Source: R-RK-3 sp031399085 (GTDB lineage Bacteria; Pseudomonadota; Alphaproteobacteria; Rhizobiales; Rhodomicrobiaceae). From it: DNA of 64,000 bases. Position 1 is the stretch's first letter. The number at the start of each line of letters is the position of its first letter. The DNA lies in the NCBI GenBank assembly GCA_031399085.1, contig JANNOQ010000033.1, positions 401,771 to 465,770 of the forward strand, given 5' to 3'. Both the position numbers and the translations under genes were made by a program. Positions 7,941-17,028 of this stretch are shown here, piece by piece. The notes beneath the pieces are model-generated. The model did no database searches, was not told the DNA's origin, and saw nothing but the letters and a program-made list of their open reading frames with translations.

Positions 7941-9446
7941 TCAATCCTCCTCGACAAACACCTGCTCGCGCTTCTTGGCGACCGATGGCAAGAATACGAT
8001 GATCAACGCCGCCGCCGACAAGAGCAGCAGGGCGAGGCTTATCGGCCGGTCGACAAAGATCGTTGGATCGCCGCGCGAAATAATCATCGCGCGGCGCAAA
8101 TGTTCTTCAAGCATCGGGCCGAGGATGAAGCCCAGCAGGAGTGGCGCGGGCTCGCAGCCCAGTTTGTAGAAGAGATAACCGATCGCACCGAAAACCGCGA
8201 CGGAGTACATATCGAAGATGTTGGTGTTGATACTGTAAACGCCAATGGCCGAAAACGCCATGATGGCCGGGAACATCAGATAATAGGGCACCCGCAGGAC
8301 TCGCACCCAAAGCCCGACCAGAGGCAGGTTCAGTATGACGAGCATCAGATTGCCGACCCACATCGAGGCGATGATGCCCCAGAACAATTCCGGCCGCTCG
8401 GCCGCGACATTGGGGCCGGGCACGATGCCCTGGATGATGAATGCGCCGATCATCAGCGCCATCACCGGATTGGCGGGAATGCCGAGCGTAAGCATTGGAA
8501 TGAAGGAGGTTTGCGCGGCAGCGTTGTTGGCGCTTTCAGGTCCTGCCACCCCTTCGATGGCGCCCTTGCCGAAACGCTCCGGAGTTTTGGAGAGCTTCTT
8601 TTCCATGGTGTAGGCGGCGAAGGACGCCAGCACGGCGCCGCCGCCGGGAAGAATGCCGAGCGCCGATCCGAGCAAAGTGCCGCGCACAATGGGGGCGGCC
8701 ATGGCTTTCAAATCCTCGCGCGTCGGCATGAGGCCGGTGACGTTCGTGACGGCGACCTCGCGGTCGCGCTCGTTCTCCAGATTGCGCAGGATTTCAGCAA
8801 CGCCGAAAATGCCAACGGCCACGGCGACGAAGTTGATGCCGTCGGCCAGTTCCAGATAGCCGAGCGTCATGCGCGGCGTGCCGGTATAGATGTCGGTGCC
8901 GACCAATCCCAACAGCAGTCCGATTACGATCATCGCCAGCGCTTTAAGGATCGAGCCATGCGCCAGGGCGACCGAGGTTATGAGCGCGAGCACCATGAGC
9001 GAGAAATATTCGGGCGAGCCGAATTTCAGCGCGATGGTGGTGAGCGGCGGAGCGGCGGCGGCGATGATGAATGTCGCCACCGTGCCCGCAACGAACGAGC
9101 CGATGGCGGCGGTGGCCAGAGCCGGTCCCGCGCGTCCTTGGCGCGCCATCTGATAGCCGTCAATTGTGGTCACGGCGGAGGATGACTCGCCGGGCAAGTT
9201 AATCAGCACCGCCGTGGTCGAGCCGCCATATTGCGCGCCGTAATAGATGCCGGCCAGCATGATCAGCGAGGAAACCGGCTCCAGGCTGTAGGTGATCGGC
9301 AGCAGCATGGCGATGGTGGCGGTGGGGCCAAGCCCCGGCAGCACGCCGATCAATGTGCCTAAAAGCGTGCCCAGAAAACAGTAGAACAAATTTCCCGGCT
9401 GTAGCGCCGTGCCCAAACCGATGCCAAGATTTTGGATCAGATCCAT
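7941..9446 (-). CDS. tctA: tripartite tricarboxylate transporter, large membrane subunit TctA
   Basis: The 501-residue polytopic protein is the large permease of a TTT-family transporter, which takes up carboxylates delivered by a periplasmic binding protein. Typical TctA blocks are visible: GTLIGVLPGLGPTATIAMLLP near the N-terminus, the Gly-rich IYYGAQYGGSTTAVLINLPGE loop and a second inverted-repeat half with LGILPGGGAVLASFAAY. The length is normal for the family. The frame extends 22 codons further upstream, but the MDLIQNLGIG start at 9446 fits the family and lies one base from the tctB stop, with GGGA upstream. The substrate cannot be told from sequence. Confidence 0.92.
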   Translation of the reverse strand: MDLIQNLGIGLGTALQPGNLFYCFLGTLLGTLIGVLPGLGPTATIAMLLPITYSLEPVSSLIMLAGIYYGAQYGGSTTAVLINLPGESSSAVTTIDGYQMARQGRAGPALATAAIGSFVAGTVATFIIAAAAPPLTTIALKFGSPEYFSLMVLALITSVALAHGSILKALAMIVIGLLLGLVGTDIYTGTPRMTLGYLELADGINFVAVAVGIFGVAEILRNLENERDREVAVTNVTGLMPTREDLKAMAAPIVRGTLLGSALGILPGGGAVLASFAAYTMEKKLSKTPERFGKGAIEGVAGPESANNAAAQTSFIPMLTLGIPANPVMALMIGAFIIQGIVPGPNVAAERPELFWGIIASMWVGNLMLVILNLPLVGLWVRVLRVPYYLMFPAIMAFSAIGVYSINTNIFDMYSVAVFGAIGYLFYKLGCEPAPLLLGFILGPMLEEHLRRAMIISRGDPTIFVDRPISLALLLLSAAALIIVFLPSVAKKREQVFVEED

Positions 9447-9447
9447 C

Positions 9448-9918
9448 TTAATTTCCCAGCCCGACGGCTTGCATCCATGGGCCGAACAGCCGGATGGGCG
9501 ATCCGAGGCCATAGGAGAAAATCGCGACGCAAAACACGGTAAGTCCGATCGTCAAGGCGATGGCCATGAGAGGCGAAACGCGGTAGCTGGCGAATGAGGC
9601 AATGAATGCGATGAGCGCAAGAGCGGGCACAAGCCCCAAACCCTGGATTGTTGCGCCGAAAACGATCGGACCCAGAAGAATAAAGAACATACCGCGCCAG
9701 GGGACAGCGCCCCAGGCTTCATCCGGAACGTGGATGGCATGAAACAGGATGCCCGCGCCAAGCAGCACCAGCGCGCCCGAAAGCACCAGCGGGAAATAGC
9801 CCGGCCCCATCTTGATGTTTGTGCCAAGATCAAGCGTCAGATAGGTGTTCAGCCCGAAGCCGATGCCAAGCAGGATGAACAGCGCTCCGGCGGCGGCGTC
9901 CTTGGAATTGAATGTCAT
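9448..9918 (-). CDS. tctB: tripartite tricarboxylate transporter, small membrane subunit TctB
   Basis: The 156-residue protein has four hydrophobic segments (AAGALFILLGIGFGLNTYL; YFPLVLSGALVLLGAGILF; MFFILLGPIVFGATIQG; and a C-terminal pair), as expected for the small TTT permease. The GPGYFPLVL motif is characteristic of TctB. It lies between tctC and tctA in the usual C-B-A order. The frame opens at a TTG at 9957, but the ATG at 9918 gives a protein of normal TctB length and is preferred; its ribosome site is weak, so the start is uncertain. Confidence 0.88.
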   Translation of the reverse strand: MTFNSKDAAAGALFILLGIGFGLNTYLTLDLGTNIKMGPGYFPLVLSGALVLLGAGILFHAIHVPDEAWGAVPWRGMFFILLGPIVFGATIQGLGLVPALALIAFIASFASYRVSPLMAIALTIGLTVFCVAIFSYGLGSPIRLFGPWMQAVGLGN

Positions 9919-9970
9919 TGCGACGGCTTTCAGGGAGGGATAATCCCGCGCGGTCAAACCGGCGATTGCG

Positions 9971-9995
9971 AAAAAAGGGCGGCCTTACGCCGCCC
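9971..9995 (-). terminator. intrinsic terminator between tctC and tctB
   Basis: On the minus strand a GGGCGGC/GCCGCCC stem (arms 9989-9995 and 9977-9983, loop of 5) is followed by six T residues (A run at 9971-9976). It follows the tctC stop at once and precedes tctB. This should cut transcription after the binding-protein gene, giving more TctC than permease. Confidence 0.8.
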
Positions 9996-10004
9996 CTTAA
10001 CTCG

Positions 10005-10991
10005 TTAGTCCGCGTAGACGCCCGCCGCCTTGATGACTGGCGCCCAGCGGGCGATTTCCGACTCGACCTTTGCCTTTAAGGCCGCGGGCGTGGCATCACC
10101 CTGCGACACCGGCTCGGTACCGAGTTCGGCAAAACGCGCCTTCACATTTTCGTCCTGCAGCGCCTTTTGCAGCGATTTCACCAAGCGATCGGTGATTTCC
10201 TTCGGGGTGCCCTTCGGCGCATACATTGCATGCCAAACGCCAACCTCGAAATCTTTCAAGCCAGCCTCTGTAGCGGTCGGCACGTCGGGGAGCGCGGCAA
10301 GGCGCTTAGCCGTCGTGGTTGCGTAGCCTTTGATCTTGCCGGCTTTGATCTGGTTCGTGGTGTTGGTGGTTTGATCGCACATGAAATCCACCTGCCCGCC
10401 AAGCAGATCGGTCATCGCCGGCCCAGTGCCTTTATAGGGAACCGTGGTAACCTGGGTTCCGACCGCGCTCATGAACAGCATGCCGCAAAGATGCGAGGCC
10501 GCGCCAATGCCGGCATTGGCATAAGTTACCTTTTCCTTGTTGGCTTTCACATAGTCGACGAGCCCTTTCAGGTCCGTCGCTTCCAAATTGGCGCGTCCGA
10601 CGATGGTCATGGGAACGTCGGTGACGAGGCCGATATATTCGAAGTCCTTCAACGCATCGTAAGGGGGCTTGCGGTAGAGAGTGGCGCTCGTCGCCATGCC
10701 GATATGGTGCAGCAGCAGCGTGTAGCCATCCGGTGCGGCCTTGGCCACGCGCGCGGCGCCGAGCGTGCCGCCCGCCCCGCCAACATTCTCGACCACCACC
10801 TGCTGGCCAAGATCCTTGCCCATTGACTCAGAGACCAATCGGGTCACGGTGTCGGTCGGGCCGCCAGCTGCAAACGGCACGACGACAGTAATGGGCCGCG
10901 TGGGGTAAGGGGATTGCGCCCAAGTGGCGCCCGCTGTCACGGCGGCGATGCCGGCGAGGGCGACGGCGCGGCGGGCTAGCTTAAAAATCAT
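10005..10991 (-). CDS. tctC: periplasmic substrate-binding protein of the tripartite tricarboxylate transporter (Bug/TctC family)
   Basis: The 328-residue protein has a Sec signal peptide (MIFKLARRAVALAGIAAV ... TWAQ) and then the family start YPTRPITVVVPFAAGGPTDTV. Further family landmarks are the GAARVAKAAPDGYTLL stretch and the central YANAGIGAASHLCG ligand loop. Bug proteins bind small carboxylates or aromatic acids in the periplasm. The ATG at 10991 has an excellent GGAGGAAA ribosome site; the frame opens six codons earlier without one. It is the first gene of tctCBA. Confidence 0.92.
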   Translation of the reverse strand: MIFKLARRAVALAGIAAVTAGATWAQSPYPTRPITVVVPFAAGGPTDTVTRLVSESMGKDLGQQVVVENVGGAGGTLGAARVAKAAPDGYTLLLHHIGMATSATLYRKPPYDALKDFEYIGLVTDVPMTIVGRANLEATDLKGLVDYVKANKEKVTYANAGIGAASHLCGMLFMSAVGTQVTTVPYKGTGPAMTDLLGGQVDFMCDQTTNTTNQIKAGKIKGYATTTAKRLAALPDVPTATEAGLKDFEVGVWHAMYAPKGTPKEITDRLVKSLQKALQDENVKARFAELGTEPVSQGDATPAALKAKVESEIARWAPVIKAAGVYAD

Positions 10992-11284
10992 GATTTCCTC
11001 CAACAACAATTATGGCAACGCTTGTGGGATGGTAACGTCCAATCCTAAGGTTGCCTTGTCAACAGCTAGATCGGCGGATCGTTTCTCAGCTTACGGCAAA
11101 TGCCCTATCATTTAGTCGAAGAATGAACGCTCCAGCGGGACTATTTTGTCGCGCACCCTTAAAAGCGGCATCATTATTCGCCGCCGTCGGCTTCAGGCAG
11201 CACATCCTCCAAGGCGGGTTTGATTTTTCGGCTCAGCCGCGTTAAAGCTCCCCGGCTTTGGGAACGGGATCAGCGACCAGGATC

Positions 11285-12058
11285 ATGAGCAGCTTTACCG
11301 AGGAAACCGTTCTTTCCGTTCACCATTGGACGGACAACATCTTCAGTTTCACCGCCACCCGCAGCCCCTCCTTCCGCTTCGCCAACGGCCAGTTCACGAT
11401 GATGGGACTTGAGATCGACGGCAAGCCGCTGACGCGCGCCTATTCGATGGTCAGCACCAATTACGACGAAAGCCTCGAGTTCTTCAGCATCAAGGTGCCG
11501 GATGGGCCGCTGACCTCGCGGCTCCAGCACATCAAGGAAGGCGACCGTATTCTGGTCAGCAAAAAGCCGGTCGGCACGCTCATCCTCAACAATCTGCTGC
11601 CCGGCCGCACGCTCTATTTGATCGCGACCGGTACGGGCCTTGCGCCTTTCATGAGCATCATCCGCGATCCGGAGACGTATGAGACGTTCGGCAAGGTGGT
11701 GCTCGTGCATGGCTGCCGCCTGATCGCGGAACTGGCCTATGGGGAAACGATCACCGAGGTGTTGCCGAGGGACGAATTTATCGGCGAGCTGATCCGCGAC
11801 AAGCTGATCTACTACCCGACCGTTACTCGCGAGCCCTTCCATAATCGCGGCCGGGTGACCGATCTCGTCGCCTCGGGCCAGCTTTTCGCTGATATCGGTC
11901 TGCCGCCGCTCGACGTAAAGGACGACCGCATCATGCTCTGCGGCAGCCCGCAAATGCTGGAGGATATGCGGCGCATCTTGGACGAGCGCGGGTTTACCGA
12001 AGGCTCCAGCGGCAAGCCTGGCGAGTTCGTGTTCGAAAAGGCGTTTGTCGAGCGTTGA
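11285..12058 (+). CDS. fpr: ferredoxin-NADP reductase
   Basis: The 257-residue flavoprotein is of the bacterial Fpr type and moves electrons between NADPH and ferredoxin or flavodoxin. Visible motifs are the FAD-binding RAYSMVS (RxYS pattern), the FFSIKVPDGPLTSRLQ region, the NADP-binding LIATGTGLAPFMSII loop and LCGSPQMLEDM. The C-terminus FVFEKAFVER is aromatic-poor apart from the terminal region, as in Azotobacter-like enzymes. The frame opens at a TTG at 11258, but MSSFTEETV at 11285 is the usual start and has AGGATC before it. It is convergent with mcd, 23 bp away. Confidence 0.92.
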   Translation: MSSFTEETVLSVHHWTDNIFSFTATRSPSFRFANGQFTMMGLEIDGKPLTRAYSMVSTNYDESLEFFSIKVPDGPLTSRLQHIKEGDRILVSKKPVGTLILNNLLPGRTLYLIATGTGLAPFMSIIRDPETYETFGKVVLVHGCRLIAELAYGETITEVLPRDEFIGELIRDKLIYYPTVTREPFHNRGRVTDLVASGQLFADIGLPPLDVKDDRIMLCGSPQMLEDMRRILDERGFTEGSSGKPGEFVFEKAFVER

Positions 12059-12081
12059 TGCGCATCTGCTTGCGTCGGTGA

Positions 12082-13779
12082 TCAATTGCGCGTTTCGAGC
12101 AAACGCCTCGCAATGACCTGCGCCTGGATTTCAGCCGCACCCTCGAAAATGCTGAGGATGCGCGCGTCGCAAAGCACCCGGCTCACCGGATATTCCAGCG
12201 CGAAACCGTTGCCGCCGTGGATTTGCAGCGCGTTGTCCGCCGCCGCCCAGGCGACGCGCGCGGCCAGGAGCTTCGCCATACCGGCTTCCAGATCGCAGCG
12301 CCGGCCGAGGTCTTTCTCACGCGCGGCGAAATAGGTAAGCTGGCGGGCGATCATGGTCTCAACCGCCATCATCACGATTTTGTCGGCGACGCGCGGGAAA
12401 TTGACGATCGGCTTGCCGAATTGTGAGCGCTCATTGGCGTAGCGTAAGGCCAGGTCCATCGCGGATTGCGACACCCCGACAGCGCGCGCCGCCGTCTGAA
12501 TGCGCGCGGCCTCGAAGGTCTGCATGAGCTGCTTGAAGCCCTGGCCCTCCTCGCCGCCGAGTAGATTGGCGGCGGGCACCACGAAGCCGTCGAAGGAAAT
12601 TTCATACTCCTTCATGCCGCGATAGCCGAGCACCTCGATCTCGCCGCCGCTCATGCCGTCGGCGGGGAAGGGATTTTCGTCCGTGCCACGCGGCTTTTCG
12701 GCGAGGAACATGGATAGGCCCTTATAGCCAGTCTCGGCCGGATCGGTGCGGGCGAGCACGGTCATCAGATCGGCGCGGACGGGGTGCGTAATCCAGGTCT
12801 TCTGGCCGGTGATGCGGTAGACATCGCCGTCGCGCACGGCGCGGGTTTTCAGCGAGGCCAGGTCGGAGCCGATATTGGGCTCGGTGAACACTGCCGTCGG
12901 CAGAATTTCCCCCGAGGCGAGCAGCGGCAGCCATTTGCGCTTCTGCGCCTCGGTTCCCGCGCCAAGGATCAGCTCGGCCGCGATCTCCGAGCGGGTGCCA
13001 AGCGAGCCAACGCCGATATAGCCGCGCGACAGCTCCTCCGAAACGAGGCACATCGCCTCCTTGCCGAGACCGATACCGCCGAATTCTTCTGGGATGGTCA
13101 GGCCGAAAACGCCAAGCTCGCTCATCCTAGTGATGATTTCGAATGGAATGTAGCTGTTGGTCAGATGCCATCCATGCGCGTGCGGAGCGATTTCGGCGTC
13201 GGAGAAACGGCGCATTTCCCCGCGCATCGTCTCAAGCATGTCGTCAAGGCCGCTATCACCATAGGTCGACAAGCCTTGGCTATCGTTGATGAGCGCGATC
13301 AGCCGTGTTCGAACCTGCGGCGTATTACCCATCCGCGCCAACATGCGCACCGCTTGGCCATCGGCGAAGGCGGCGCGGTCGTCCGGCGAAATATCAAGTT
13401 CGTCCAGCCGGATGAATTCAAGCTGGCTCATCGGAATGCCGCCAACGATCTGGGCGCAATATTCGGCAAGCCCGACTTGGACCAAGAGCCGGTCGATCTC
13501 GCCGAAACGGCCATCCGCCGCTTGCCGTCCGGCAAAGGCGGCGAGCTGTTTAACGGCCTCCACATAGGTCGCCAGCCAGGCGAGGCCGTGGGCGCGATGC
13601 TGCTCGCGGTCGAGCGCGGCGGGGTCGATCCGGCCATTGACGACGAGCGCAGCGCGCGACGCTGAGACGGCCTTCCCGAGCAAATTTTCGGCTTCGCTCG
13701 CAACCCCGGCGGCAAGCCCAGCAACAGAAGCGCCGCCGGCGGAATGGTCAGGCTGATCGAGGGTTGCCGCCACGTTCAT
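12082..13779 (-). CDS. mcd: (2S)-methylsuccinyl-CoA dehydrogenase
   Basis: The 565-residue flavoprotein is an acyl-CoA dehydrogenase with an N-terminal helical extension of about 160 residues. This is characteristic of Mcd, which oxidises (2S)-methylsuccinyl-CoA to mesaconyl-CoA in the ethylmalonyl-CoA pathway. Core motifs follow: FGLTIPEEFGGIGLGKEAM, FTEPNIGSDLASLKTRA, ITGQKTWITHPVRAD, and the C-terminal LQIHGGNGFALEYPVSR with Glu in IFEGAAEIQ. The context is decisive: ccr, another enzyme of the same pathway, lies two genes upstream on the same strand. The start used is the ATG at 13779 with GGAG 8 bases ahead; the TTG one codon earlier is ignored. It follows the unknown gene X after 24 bp. 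Confidence 0.93.
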   Translation of the reverse strand: MNVAATLDQPDHSAGGASVAGLAAGVASEAENLLGKAVSASRAALVVNGRIDPAALDREQHRAHGLAWLATYVEAVKQLAAFAGRQAADGRFGEIDRLLVQVGLAEYCAQIVGGIPMSQLEFIRLDELDISPDDRAAFADGQAVRMLARMGNTPQVRTRLIALINDSQGLSTYGDSGLDDMLETMRGEMRRFSDAEIAPHAHGWHLTNSYIPFEIITRMSELGVFGLTIPEEFGGIGLGKEAMCLVSEELSRGYIGVGSLGTRSEIAAELILGAGTEAQKRKWLPLLASGEILPTAVFTEPNIGSDLASLKTRAVRDGDVYRITGQKTWITHPVRADLMTVLARTDPAETGYKGLSMFLAEKPRGTDENPFPADGMSGGEIEVLGYRGMKEYEISFDGFVVPAANLLGGEEGQGFKQLMQTFEAARIQTAARAVGVSQSAMDLALRYANERSQFGKPIVNFPRVADKIVMMAVETMIARQLTYFAAREKDLGRRCDLEAGMAKLLAARVAWAAADNALQIHGGNGFALEYPVSRVLCDARILSIFEGAAEIQAQVIARRLLETRN

Positions 13780-13803
13780 CAAGCGATCTCCGTTACTCGC
13801 AAC

Positions 13804-15372
13804 TCAAATCGGACCATGTCCGGCATCATCGAAGCTGGCCGACCGATTTCCGAACAGGCGGCCGAAGAGGCCTTTTTTCGCCGCCTTTGGAAATCTTGGC
13901 TTCGGCTCTAGGTGAGCGGGCGGGGCGCTGTCGGCCTCGGCAGACGCGGCGGGTCGCGCCTCGGCCAGCGGCGGCTCGGCGTCAGCCGGGGCTACGTCTT
14001 CTGGCGCCGCGACCGGCGCCATCTGAGCATCTTCGCTTTCCGGTTCGCTCTGCGGAACTTCCGCCTCGGGCTGCTCCTCGACCGGAGCGGGCCGCGCCTC
14101 TATCCCGGCTACGCTTTCCGTTTCGGGAGCAATGGCAGCTTCGCCCGTCGCTTCGGGCGCAATGCCGGCTTCAGCTTCAACGGTCGGTTCAGGATGGCTA
14201 GGTGCGGCAGGCTCCTCGGCTGCTGGCGCGAACTCGGCGGCGTAGCAAGGCTCGGAGCTACGACTTTCCGACCCTCCATCGTTGAAAGCCTCGCCAATAT
14301 CCTGCGCCATCGGCTGCACCGCCGCCGGAGTCGCTGGAATGGGCTGCGGCGCGGCTGCGGGCGGAACGGCTGAGTCGGGACCGGCACGGCCATTCAGGCG
14401 AGATCCCGGCTCGCGGGCCGCCTGCGCCATGTCCTTAACGCGCTGCCAGGACGCATCCGCGAGCGCGTCGAACCCAGTCCGGGGACCGGGATCCGGCTCG
14501 GGATCGGGCGCGTCGGCAAGGTCGATCCGCGGTTCCGCGGCCGGCTTGGCCAGCGGCATTTCGGCTGCAGCTGAAGGCGCGGTGTTTGGAGTAAGGATAG
14601 CGTCGAGAGCGGCGATGGCGCGCGCGGCTTCCTCATGAGCGAGCCCCGAGAGCCGGCCGGCTTCGTGGCGGAGAAGCGTAAGGGCGTCGTCAAACGTTTC
14701 CGGCGCCGCCATCTGCTCGGCTTGCGCATCCGCCGGAGGCAGGATTTGTAACTGCCCGAGCAAGTTGGCGGCTTGATAATAGCCGTTGCCAGTCAGCCGG
14801 CTTTCCAAAAACCCGCGCAACCCCTCTACGGCGGCTTGTAAGCCGGACGCCGGGGCAAGCGCGCTCGCAGCCGCCGTCAAACCGACTGGCGCGGCTTCGG
14901 TTTCGCCGGAGACGCCGGACAAGTTGATAGAGCCCGTTGCCCCGCCGCCGCCAAAAGAGCCGGCGCGCGGCGTGATAATATGCGGAGATTGGCCGGCATT
15001 CATGCCGCTTTCTCGCGGAGTCGGCGTTTCGGCGGGAGACGGCGGCGGCGGCAGGATTTCGGGCGTCGGAGCGCCATCCGGCTGAGCCGGGCTATCAGGG
15101 GTGACTGGCTCCTCAGGCATCGAGGGAATCTCAGGTTGGGCGGGGGAGCTGGGAGGGCTTGGAATTTCCGGCCCTCCGTTTGCGGAGGCGCCAAGTCTAG
15201 CATCGATCTGACTCAGCACAGACTGCGCCACGTCATCCGCCAATTCAGGACGGCTCGCCAAGGCATCGAGCTGTTGCACGATCATGTAGTACTCATTCCC
15301 AGTCAGCTGCTCCGCCGCCTTGGCGCGCAACTTTAAAATTCCGGCAAAAACATCAGAGCGGTCGCTAAGCAT
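13804..15372 (-). CDS. Pro/Ala-rich protein of unknown function between ccr and mcd
   Basis: I do not recognise this 522-residue protein. It is very rich in Pro, Ala and Glu. Two related segments can be seen: near residue 18, AEQLTGNEYYMIVQQLDAL, and near residue 200, ESRLTGNGYYQAANLLGQL, both inside amphipathic helices and sharing LTGNxYY. Between and after them are disordered stretches (PAQPEIPSMPEEPVTPDSP and long Glu/Ala repeats). The extreme C-terminus is basic (FPKAAKKGLFGRLFGNRSA). No signal peptide or membrane segment is evident. The ATG at 15372 has GGGGA 6 bases before it; the frame runs upstream into ccr without a better start. Its place in a ccr-X-mcd operon suggests a link to the ethylmalonyl-CoA pathway, but this is inference. 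Confidence 0.7.
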   Translation of the reverse strand: MLSDRSDVFAGILKLRAKAAEQLTGNEYYMIVQQLDALASRPELADDVAQSVLSQIDARLGASANGGPEIPSPPSSPAQPEIPSMPEEPVTPDSPAQPDGAPTPEILPPPPSPAETPTPRESGMNAGQSPHIITPRAGSFGGGGATGSINLSGVSGETEAAPVGLTAAASALAPASGLQAAVEGLRGFLESRLTGNGYYQAANLLGQLQILPPADAQAEQMAAPETFDDALTLLRHEAGRLSGLAHEEAARAIAALDAILTPNTAPSAAAEMPLAKPAAEPRIDLADAPDPEPDPGPRTGFDALADASWQRVKDMAQAAREPGSRLNGRAGPDSAVPPAAAPQPIPATPAAVQPMAQDIGEAFNDGGSESRSSEPCYAAEFAPAAEEPAAPSHPEPTVEAEAGIAPEATGEAAIAPETESVAGIEARPAPVEEQPEAEVPQSEPESEDAQMAPVAAPEDVAPADAEPPLAEARPAASAEADSAPPAHLEPKPRFPKAAKKGLFGRLFGNRSASFDDAGHGPI

Positions 15373-15514
15373 GTCTGTCCCCGTGACTTCGATTTCGTCT
15401 CGAATCTCACGCGCCAGTTTAGTCAAACTTGTCTGCCGAGCTAGCTGAAAGCAGGCCGCCGGCGCATTCAGCACACGAAAGTAGAAGGCCGCGTGCCGCA
15501 AGCCTTGGCGCAAC

Positions 15515-16813
15515 TCAACCAAACCGGGCGCGGCTCACCTCGATCACGTCGTCGAAGGTGCGCAGGCCCGGCTGCATGGCGCTTACCATCACCGCCATAT
15601 TGCCGGGCCGGTGCTCGTTCTTCCACATGCGCATATGCGCTTTGGGAATATCGGACCACGGAAGGACCTCGGACATACATGGGTCGATGCGGCGCTCGAC
15701 GACCAGCCGGTTGGCCTGGCTCGCCTGCATCAGATTGGCAAAATGCGAGCCTTGCACGCGCTTTTGATGCATCCAGAGATAGCGGGCGTCCATTGTGAGA
15801 TTGTAGCCAGTCGTGCCCGCGCAAATCACCACCATGCCGCCGCGCTTCACCACGAACACCGAGACGGGGAAGGTGCTCTCGCCGGGGTGCTCAAAGACGA
15901 AGTCGACATTGTTGCCCTTGCCCGTGTGCTCCCAGATCGCCGCGCCGAATTTGCGCGCTTCCTTGAACCACTCCGCATATTCAGGCGTGTTCACCGTGGG
16001 CATCTGCCCCCAACATTTGAAATTCTTCCGGTTGATGACGCCCTTGGCGCCAAGCTGCATGACGAAATCGCGCTTGTCGTCGTCTGAGATCACGCCGATG
16101 GCGTTGCCGCCAGAGACCGCGACGAGCTGCACCGCGAATGAGCCGAGCCCGCCCGAGGCGCCCCAGACCAGCACATTCTGTCCCGGCTGCAGCACATGCG
16201 GCCGATGGCCGAACAGCATCCGGTAGGCGGTGGCGAGCGTCAGCGTGTAGCAGGCCGCCTCCTCCCAGGTGAGATGCTTCGGCCGCTCCATGAGCTGGCG
16301 GTCCTGCACCCGGCAGAATTGCGCGAATGAACCGTCCGGCGTCTCATAGCCCCAGATTCGCTGGCTGGAGGAGAACATCGGATCGCCGCCATTGCACTGC
16401 TCGTCGTCGCCGTCGTCCTGATTGCAGTGGATGACAACCTCGTCGCCGACCTTCCAGCGTTTCACTTTCGAGCCGACCGCCCAAACGATGCCGGAAGCGT
16501 CGGACCCGGCAATATGGTAGGGGCTTTTATGACCGTCGAGCGTGGAGATCGGCGTGCCGAGCGCGGCCCAGACGCCGTTGTAATTCACGCCCGCCGCCAT
16601 CACCAGAACGAGCACATCGTGGCTGTCCAGATCCCAGGTCGGGACGATTTCGACCTGCATCGCCGTGTCGGGAGGGCCGTGCCGGTCCTTGCGGATCGCC
16701 CAGGCATACATGGTCTTGGGCACATGGCCGAGCGGTGGAATCTCACCGATTTCGTACAGATCTTTTTTAGCGGCCTGGCCGCCTTGAATGGTCGTCAGCG
16801 CTGGTTCTGACAT
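15515..16813 (-). CDS. ccr: crotonyl-CoA carboxylase/reductase
   Basis: The 432-residue enzyme reductively carboxylates crotonyl-CoA to (2S)-ethylmalonyl-CoA with NADPH, the committed step of the ethylmalonyl-CoA pathway for acetyl-CoA assimilation. It is a medium-chain dehydrogenase/reductase. The N-terminal region is followed by VMAAGVNYNGVWAALGTP, the substrate-loop HCNQDDGDDEQCNGGDPM, the NADPH-binding LVWGASGGLGSFAVQLV and the long Ccr-specific insert FKCWGQMPTVNTPEYAEW. A strong GGAGGAG ribosome site precedes the ATG. It heads ccr-X-mcd and is divergent from chrA across a region with a 16-bp palindrome. Confidence 0.95.
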   Translation of the reverse strand: MSEPALTTIQGGQAAKKDLYEIGEIPPLGHVPKTMYAWAIRKDRHGPPDTAMQVEIVPTWDLDSHDVLVLVMAAGVNYNGVWAALGTPISTLDGHKSPYHIAGSDASGIVWAVGSKVKRWKVGDEVVIHCNQDDGDDEQCNGGDPMFSSSQRIWGYETPDGSFAQFCRVQDRQLMERPKHLTWEEAACYTLTLATAYRMLFGHRPHVLQPGQNVLVWGASGGLGSFAVQLVAVSGGNAIGVISDDDKRDFVMQLGAKGVINRKNFKCWGQMPTVNTPEYAEWFKEARKFGAAIWEHTGKGNNVDFVFEHPGESTFPVSVFVVKRGGMVVICAGTTGYNLTMDARYLWMHQKRVQGSHFANLMQASQANRLVVERRIDPCMSEVLPWSDIPKAHMRMWKNEHRPGNMAVMVSAMQPGLRTFDDVIEVSRARFG

Positions 16814-16910
16814 GCGAATACGCTCCTCCGCCCGCGGCGATCTTTATTGCTCCCCCGTCCCCAACGGGTTATTCCGGCACGCGCAAGCCAGTTCGATCGC
16901 GCCGGGCTGC

Positions 16911-16926
16911 CTGATAACGTTATCAG
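16911..16926. promoter_or_regulatory. perfect 16-bp palindrome in the ccr/chrA intergenic region
   Basis: CTGATAACGTTATCAG reads the same on both strands. It lies 98 bp upstream of the ccr start and 103 bp upstream of chrA. Its size and symmetry are those of operators for dimeric regulators such as the TetR family, and ccr is under a TetR-type regulator (CcrR) in Methylobacterium. No regulator gene is in the window, so the binding protein is unknown. Confidence 0.5.
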
Positions 16927-17028
16927 CACCCGATGGTTCGCTATCTTTTCTCGCGATGCAAGATGAATCTTGCAATGCAGCATGACGGAAAAAGCGGCAT
17001 ATTGGCTGCACGGGCCATCAGGCAACGC

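Noticed and set aside
8100..9185. 361-codon plus-strand frame opposite tctA
   Set aside because: It is rich in His, Arg, Asp and Gln as expected for antisense of a membrane-protein gene, and tctA motifs are unambiguous.
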